Shown: one piece after another, positions 19,231 to 25,000 of the stretch
Layout: every line of letters starts with the position of its first letter
Numbering within the stretch: position 1 is the first letter of the stretch
Source: Cryptomeria japonica
Lineage: Eukaryota; Streptophyta; Pinopsida; Cupressales; Cupressaceae
NCBI RefSeq assembly: GCF_030272615.1
Contig: NW_026728910.1
Coordinates: forward strand, 332,501 to 357,500
Length of the DNA stretch: 25,000 nucleotides
Direction of reading: 5' to 3'
The notes under the pieces: generated by a model
Databases searched by the model: none
What the model saw: only the letters and a program-made list of their open reading frames with translations
Told to the model about the DNA's origin: nothing
Position numbers and translations under genes: made by a program

Positions 19231-19423
19231 CGGAGCGCTCCCGGGTTCGCACCAGCATTGCGCACCTTTGATGCGCTGCCTTCACTAATTTCCAGAAAAG
19301 GCAAAAAAAAGAAAAAAATGAGATTTTAAAATTTCCGTTTTGAAAGATAGTGAAAAAAACGGAACGCGGGTGCCATCTTGAGCCCGCCCTGGTGTGCAGC
19401 CCAGGCAAGTTGTGCGCACCAAG

Positions 19424-19933
19424 GCACCCACCCTGGCCAAGGTGGGTCACGGGGTGGGTCCTAGGGTGGGTAACGGGGTGGGTACTAAGGTGCGTGCCAA
19501 GGTGGGTCATAGGGTGGGTGCCAAGGTGGGCACCAGGGTGGGTGTGCACCAACCCTAGCCAGGGTAGGTCACGGGGTGGTTGTCGGGGTGGGCGTCAAGG
19601 AGCCAAGATGGGTGGCAAGTAGCCAAGTTGCGTGCCAAGGTGGGTGTCGGGGTGGGTGCCAAGGATCCAAGGTGGGTGCCAAGGAACCAAGGTGGGTGTC
19701 TGGGTGGGTGCCGAGGTGGGAGCCAGGGTGGGTCCCAAGGTGAGTGCAAAGGTGGGTGCCAGGGTCAAGGTGAGTGCCAATGTGGGTTCCAAGGTGCCAG
19801 GGTCAGGGTGAGTGCCAATGTGGGTTCAAAGGTGCTAAGTTGGGTGCGAGGTTGGGTGCGAGGGTGGGTGGGTGCCAAGGTGTGCTAGGTGGAAGCCCGG
19901 GTGGGTCGGCATCCCATGGGTGTCGAGTTGGGT
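19424..19933. repeat. G-rich GGGTGGGTGC-type array, copy 2
   Basis: Matches 11501-12010, with one base difference seen (19608 A, 11685 G). Only the last part of the longer array at 10310-12010 is included in the 7.9-kb unit. Confidence 0.9.
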
Positions 19934-19942
19934 GCCTGATGG

Positions 19943-20288
19943 GTGCTTCTTGTCAAGTTTTAGTCGCCGGGACTCATTTCGAGCCTTAGAGGTCGTTTCT
20001 TGTCCGGTTGCCCTGTCTTCGACCTGGGAACCCAATTTTGGTCCTCGGGTCCCATTTTTTTTTGTCTCGCATCCCACTTTTGGCCTGTGGCCTTTTCGGG
20101 GTCGATTCTCGTTTTGGGCATCAGAGCATGTTTCTTCTCCTAAAACCCAATATTTGTTTATTAAGTCTCGGAACACATTTTTGTTCTCGTGGACCCATCA
20201 TGGGTCTTGGAACGCATTTGTGGTCCTTGGGTCCCATTTTGCATCCCGAAACTTGTGTTTTGGTGCTTGATCCCTATTTTGGGTGCCC
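19943..20288. repeat. T-rich spacer upstream of 5S gene 2
   Basis: Copy of 12020-12365, with one base difference seen (19967 C, 12044 T). Confidence 0.6.
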
Positions 20289-20678
20289 ACCTTGCACCAA
20301 GTGCGCACCCGGGGCAAACCGAGCGCCTTGGTGCACCGGGGCAAGATCGAGCGTGCACCCGAGGCGCCCCGAACATGCACCAAGGTGCACTCGGCCCACA
20401 TGTGAGCGCAGGTCGTTGCGCCCGAGGTGGTGTGTGGGCACCGCGTTGCAGACGGGACACTGCACGCACACGACGCCCCCTCCAGGTGCACGCACGTAGG
20501 CCGGGCCGGGTGCACACCCGACGCCCTAGCAAGGTGCGCGCACCCGGGCAGGGCTCACACTTGGCGAACGGGGCGCACTTCGCGAGGGAGGGTGTGCACC
20601 TCGACGGGGGTGGGTGGCCGGGGTGGATTCGCACGTGGGTCGCGGTTTGCTAAGTACACACTGCGACAAGCTCATAAC
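20289..20678 (+). promoter_or_regulatory. GC-rich 5' flank of 5S gene 2
   Basis: Same as the flank of gene 1, with no difference noticed. The TATA-like TAAGTA is at 20652-20657. Confidence 0.5.
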
Positions 20679-20796
20679 GGGTGCGATCATACCAGCGTTA
20701 GTGCACCGGATCCCATCAGAACTCCGCAGTTAAGCGCGCTTGGGCCGGAGTAGTACTGGGATGGGTGACCTCCCGGGAAGTCCCGGTGTTGCACCC
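20679..20796 (+). rRNA. 5S rRNA: 5S ribosomal RNA gene, copy 2
   Basis: Identical in all 118 bases to the copy at 12756-12873, with the same orientation and the same A box, intermediate element and C box. Both copies therefore look functional, with no pseudogene change seen. Gene-to-gene distance is 7,923 bp, very long compared with the few-hundred-bp units of ordinary plant 5S arrays. Confidence 0.98.
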
Positions 20797-20809
20797 TTTT
20801 TTAGTTTTT
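20797..20809 (+). terminator. Pol III terminator of 5S gene 2
   Basis: Same TTTTTTAGTTTTT double T-run directly after the gene. Confidence 0.9.
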
Positions 20810-21222
20810 CGCCGGGCGTCGCAATGCTATTTGAATAAACCTTTTGCCCGTTTGCGTTCTCGTCGGGGCCGGGCCGGGCCGGGGTGCGCTGCCCGCACTA
20901 CCGCGCGCGCGGGGGCGACACCGAGCGCGCACCCGAGGCGCCCCGAGCACACAGGCCACGGTGCAACCCGGGCGTTGTGCGCGCACCCCGGTGCGCCCGA
21001 GGTGCTGCGCGCGCACCCAGGTGAAATCGGTGTGCACCTCGGCCAGTGCGCGCTCGGTCGAGTCGCGCACGTTGGCCAAGGTGCACGGTGATGTTTCTTA
21101 CTCTAAGGTTCCGCACCAGACGCCCGGGACAGGTGAGCGAAGCTGGGCGGGGCCGGGTGCGCGGCCGGGGCAGGTGCACGCAGCTGGAGAGAGCTTTGGA
21201 GCACACTTCGGAGCGCACCAAT
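20810..21222. other. GC-rich 3' flank of 5S gene 2, no gene
   Basis: Copy of the flank of gene 1 with one difference seen (21029 G, 13106 A). No gene recognised. Confidence 0.6.
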
Positions 21223-21337
21223 GATGCGCTCCATTCAAAAGTTTCCTGAAAAGGCAAAAAAAGTTGAGATTATAGAATTTCCCACTTGAGAGATTGTAAA
21301 AAAAAAAAATTTAAAATGAAGGAAACGCGGGTGCCAA
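21223..21337. repeat. A-rich block, divergent first version, copy 2
   Basis: Same as 13300-13414, including the run of about 12 A. It is not homogenised toward the standard blocks. Confidence 0.7.
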
Positions 21338-24300
21338 GGTGTGCGCAGCCCAGCCAAGGTGTGCGCACCAAGGCGCCCACCCTGGCGAAGGTGCACGCAA
21401 GGTGCGCACCCGAGGCAAACCGGACAATTAACCCAACTTTCGACTTCGCGCGCACCTTGGAGCGCACTTCGGAGCGCTCCTTGGTGCGCACCAATCTTGG
21501 GCACCTCGGAGTGCACCATGGCGCCCACCAAGGTGCGCACCCGGGGCAAACCGAGCTCCGACTTCGTGCGCACCTTGGAGCGCACGAAAGGTGCGCACCA
21601 TGGCGCCCACCAAGGTGCGCAGCCCAGCCAAGGCGTGCGCATCAAGGTGCGCACCCTGGCGAAGGTGCGCACCCGGGGCAAACCGAGCTCCGACTTCGTG
21701 CGCACCTTGGAGCGCACAAAAGGTGCGCAACCCAGCCAAGGTGTGCGCACCCCGGTCAAACCGAGCTCCGAATCGTGCGCACCAGAGGTGCACGCCATCG
21801 TGCGCACCTTGGAGCACACTTCGGAGCCCTCCTTGGTGCGCGCCGATGTTGCGCACCTCGGAGCGCACCCGGGGAAAACAATGCAATTAACCCGACTTTC
21901 GACTTCGTGGGCACCTCGGAGCGCTCTCGGGTTCGCACCTCGGAGCACACCGAGGTGCCCACCCTGGCGAAGGTGCACGCGAGGTGCGCACCCGGGGCAA
22001 ACCGGGCTCCGACTTCGTGCACGCCGCACCTTGGAGCACACTTCGGAGCGCTCCTTGGTGCGCACCAGGGCGCGCAACCCAGCCGAGGTGCCCACCCCGG
22101 CGAAGGTGCACGCGAGGTGCGCACCCGGGGCAAACCGGGCTCCGACTTCGTGCACGCCATGGTGCCCACCGCGGCGAAGGTGCACGCGAGGTGCGCACCC
22201 GGGGCAAACCGGGCTCCGACTTCGTGCACGCCGCACCTTGGAGCACACTTCGGAGCGCTCCTTGGTGCGCACCATGGTGCCCACCAGGGCGCGCAACCCC
22301 GCCGAAGGTGCACGCGAGGTGCGCACCCGGGGCAAACCGGGCTCCGACTTCGTGCACGCCGCACCTTGGAGCACACTTCGGAGCGCTCCTTGGTGCGCAC
22401 CATGGTGCCCACCAGGGCGCGCAACCCCGCCGAAGGTGCACGCGAGGTGCGCACCCGGGGCAAACCGGGCTCCGACTTCGTGCACGCCATGGTGCGCACC
22501 GCGGCGAAGGTGCGCACCCGGGGCAAACCGGGCTCCGACTTCGTGCACGCCGCACCTTGGAGCACACTTCGGAGCGCTCCTTGGTGCGCACCAGGGCGCG
22601 CAACCCAGCCGAGGTGCCCACCCCGGCGAAGGTGCACGCGAGGTGCGTACCCGGGGCAAACCGGGCTCCGACTTCGTGCACGCCGCACCTTGGAGCACAC
22701 TTCGGAGCGCTCCTTGGTGCGCACCATGGTGCCCACCAGGCCGCGCAACCCAGCCAAGGTGTGCGCACCAAGGTGCACGCGAGGTGCGCACCCGGGGCAA
22801 ACCGGGGTCCGACTTCGTGCACGCCGCACCTTGGAGCACACATCGGGGCGCTCCCGGGTTCGCACCGGCGTTGCGCACCGTGGTGGGCACCTCGGAGCAC
22901 ACCAAGGTGGGCAGCGAGGTGCGCACCTTTGATGCGATGCCTTCACTAATTTCCATAAAAGGCAAAAAAAAAACGAGATTTTAAAATTTCCGTTTTGAAA
23001 GATAGTGAGAAAAAGGGAATGCTGGTGCCATCTTGAGCCCGCCCTGGTGCGCAGCCCAGCCAAGGTGTGCGCACCAAGGTGCCCACCCTGGCGAAGGTGC
23101 GCGCCCGGGCAATTAACCCAACTTCCAACTTCGCGCGCGCCAGGGTGGGAGCGCACCCAACAACCGGGCCTGGGAAGAGCCAATGCGAGAAACCCCACCA
23201 AACGCTCTGACAAAAAAAGAGGGGGCGCTCCAGTAACCCCGCTTCGGAGCGCACCCTGGGCAAACCCAGCCAAGGTGCCCACCCCGGCCAAGGTGCAGGC
23301 GAGGTGCGCACCCGGGGCAAACCGGGCTCCGACAACGTGCACGCCGCACCTTGGAGCACACTTCGTAGCGCTCCCGGGTGCGCACCTCAGAGCACACCAA
23401 GGTGGGCAGCGAGGTGCGCACCTTTGATGCGCTGCCTTCACTAATTTCCAGAAAAGGCAAAAAAAAAAGGAGATTTTAAAATTTCCGTTTTGAAAGATAG
23501 TGAAAAAAACGGAACGCGCGTGCCATCTTGAGCCCGCCCTGGTGCGCAGCCCAGGTAAGGTGCCCACCCTGGCAAAGGTGCGCACCCGGGCAATTAACCC
23601 TACTTCCGACTTCGTGCGCGCCAGGGTGGCAACCGGGCCTCGGAAGAGCCAATGCGAGAAACCCCACCAAACGCTCCGACAAAAAAAGAGGCGGCGCTCC
23701 AATAACCCCGCTTCGGAGCGCAGCCGGGGCAAACCCAGCCAAGGTGCCCACCCCGACGAAGGTGCACGCGAGGTGCGCACCCGGGGCAAACCGGGCTCCG
23801 ACAACGTGCACGCAGCACCTTGGAGCACACTTCGAAGCACTCCCGGGTGCCCACCGGCGTTGCGCACCGTGGTGGGCAGCGAGGTGCGCACCTTTGATGC
23901 GCTGCCTTCACTAATTTCCAGAAAAAGGCAAAAAAAAATGAGATTTTAAAATTTCCGTTTTGAAAGATAGTGAAAAAAAAGGAACGCGGGTGCCATCTTG
24001 AGCCCGCCCTGGTGCGCAGCCCAGGCAAGGCATGCGCACCAAGGTGCCCACCCGAGGTGCACACCCGGGGCAAACCGGGCTCCGACTTCGTGCAGGCCGC
24101 ACCTTGGAGCACACTTCGGAGCGCTCCTTGGTGCGCACCATGGTGCCCACCAGGGCGCGCAACCCAGCCAAGGTCTGCACACCAAGGTGCCCACCCCGGC
24201 GAAGGTGCACGCGAGGTGCGCACCCGGGGCAAACCGGGCTCCGACTTCGTGCACGCCATGGTGCCCACCGCGGCGAAGGTGCACGCGAGGTGCGCACCCG

Positions 24301-25000
24301 GGGCAAACCGGGCTCCGACTTCGTGCACGCCGCACCTTGGAGCACACTTCGGAGCGCTCCTTGGTGCGCACCATGGTGCCCACCAGGGCACGCAACCCAG
24401 CCAAGGTGTGCGCACCAAGGTGCACGCGAGGTGCGCACCCGGGGCAAACCGGGGTCCGACTTCGTGCACGCCGCACCTTGGAGCACACATCGGAGCGCTC
24501 CCAGGTTCGCACCAGCGTTGCGCACCTTTGATGCGCTGCCTTCACTAATTTCCAGAAAAGGCAAAAAAAAACGAGATTTTAAAATTTCCGTTCTGAAAGA
24601 TAGTGAAAAAAACGGAACGCGGGTGCCATCTTGAGCCCTTCCTGGTGCGCAGCCCAGGCAAGTTGTGCGCACCAAGGTGCCCACCCTGGCGGAGGTGCGC
24701 GCCCGGGGCAATCCGGGCTCCGACTTCGTGCACTGCATGGTGCCCACCAAGGCGCGCAACCCAGCCAAGGTGCCCACCGCAGCGAAGGTGCACGCGAGGT
24801 GCGCACCCGAGGTGCACACCCGGGGCAAACCGGGCTCCGACTTCGTGCACGCCGCACCTTGGAGCACACTTCAGAGCGCTCCTTGGTGCGCACCAGGGCG
24901 CGCAACCCAACCAAGGTCTGCACACCAAGGTGCTCACCCCGGCGAAGGTGCACGCGAGGTGCGCACCCGGGGCAAACCGGGCTCGGACTTCGTGCACGCC
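21338..25000. repeat. Nested palindromic subrepeat array with A-rich blocks, copy 2 (partial)
   Basis: Standard A-rich blocks start at 22931, 23426, 23896 and 24530. The extra GAAGAGCCAATGCGAG module occurs near 23139-23253 and 23621-23725. Order and spacing (495, 470, 634 bp) equal those at 15084-16683 in copy 1. Frames of 300-700 residues are repeat artefacts. The window ends inside this array. Confidence 0.93.

Larger units (their letters stand above)
11501..19423. repeat. 7,923-bp tandem unit carrying a 5S gene, copy 1
   Basis: Sequence from 11501 recurs from 19424 at a constant offset of 7,923 bp. Order within the unit: end of the G-rich array, T-rich spacer, GC-rich 5' flank, 5S gene, GC-rich 3' flank, then the nested subrepeat and A-rich-block array. 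The unit boundary is the word CACCCACCCTGGC, present in the G-rich array (11501) and, as a near match, in the subrepeat array (CCCACCCTGGC). This fits an unequal exchange through short homology. Confidence 0.95.
13415..19423. repeat. Nested palindromic subrepeat array with A-rich blocks, copy 1
   Basis: GC-rich subrepeats are made of a small set of words: GGTGCGCACC, GGAGCGCTCC (both self-complementary), CCCGGGGCAAACCGGGCTCC, GACTTCGTGCACGCC and GCGCAACCCAGCC. They are interrupted by A-rich blocks of about 105 bp that start with GATGCG(C/A)TGCCTTCACTAA and end with GTGCCATCTTGAGCCC. The blocks begin near 15084, 15579, 16049, 16683, 17436, 17931, 18400, 18756 and 19270; a truncated one is at 14045-14096. 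Four stretches (about 15290-15420, 15774-15880, 17642-17755, 18126-18220) carry an extra module with GAAGAGCCAATGCGAGAAAC. No protein gene is supported despite frames of up to about 660 residues. Confidence 0.93.
19424..25000. repeat. 7,923-bp tandem unit, copy 2 (cut by window end)
   Basis: Matches copy 1 with offset 7,923 up to about 21957. A 76-bp deletion then shifts the offset to 7,847 (for example the A-rich block at 15084 matches 22931). The deletion lies between two ACCGAGGTG words (about 14027 and 14101 in copy 1). It removes the truncated A-rich block at 14045-14096. From about 24795 a 13-nt insertion is shared with the subrepeat at 19022 rather than with the positional partner at 16945, so the copy is a mosaic. 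Confidence 0.95.

Noticed and set aside
13363-23891. Very long open frames (up to about 710 residues) on both strands in the subrepeat arrays
   Set aside because: Frames are open in several phases and on both strands at once, follow the subrepeat period, encode low-complexity A/R/P/G/C-rich strings without domains, and begin and end at array edges. This is the signature of GC-rich tandem repeats with few stop codons, not genes.
1-25000. 18S, 5.8S or 26S rRNA fragments
   Set aside because: Conserved words such as the 18S 5' end were looked for on both strands and not seen, so the 35S genes are not annotated.
11501-25000. LTR retrotransposon or other mobile element explaining the 7.9-kb duplication
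   Set aside because: The two copies are head to tail without a target-site duplication, and the unit has no polymerase or integrase frame and no primer-binding site. A tandem rDNA unit fits.

Overview
This window looks like ribosomal-DNA spacer from a non-flowering vascular plant, most likely a gymnosperm. The firmest evidence is two identical, full-length 5S rRNA genes on the + strand (12756-12873 and 20679-20796). Each has the internal Pol III control region and a T-run terminator, and the sequence is of the gymnosperm/fern type (remembered, not searched). I see no protein-coding gene, no tRNA, no 18S or 26S sequence and no recognisable transposon. The long open frames that run through several frames on both strands come from GC-rich tandem repeats.

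Layout, left to right. 1-850: low-copy-looking DNA with no gene. 850-1490: decayed repeats. 1491-5411: twenty-one head-to-tail units of a 188-bp satellite. 5437-6800: three larger, older units of about 440-545 bp, each with a promoter-like box, the first with a near-perfect 30-bp inverted repeat. 6868-7178: a minisatellite. 7186-8320: four boxes at exact 311-bp spacing. 8310-9058: a 52-bp minisatellite. 9060-10128: six more boxes, mostly at 157-bp spacing. 10129-10300: a small palindrome-rich expansion. 10310-12010: a G-rich array of GGGTGGGTGC-like words. From 11501 a 7,923-bp unit containing one 5S gene is repeated in tandem (11501-19423, then 19424 past the window end). Its 3' part is a nested array of palindromic GC-rich subrepeats separated by A-rich blocks, with an internal duplication of about 2.35 kb.

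Thirteen copies of a box read TATATAGGGGA on the minus strand, which fits the plant RNA polymerase I start-site consensus (TATATA followed by a G run). My working model is that 10.05 kb down to 5.8 kb is a ladder of spacer and gene promoters of a 35S rDNA unit transcribed on the minus strand. The 188-bp array and positions 1-1490 would then be 5' external transcribed spacer, and the 5S genes would lie upstream in the same intergenic spacer in the opposite orientation. This would be linked (L-type) rDNA with a spacer above 24 kb. The 5S genes are directly visible. The 35S linkage and the Pol I reading are inference, because no 18S or 26S sequence lies in the window, and the same box on the + strand is also a good Pol II TATA box (CTATATAAG).

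The region shows strong concerted evolution. The two 5S gene regions differ at only three positions noticed in about 2.5 kb. The subrepeat arrays beside them differ by deletions and small insertions that look like unequal exchange between short repeated words.
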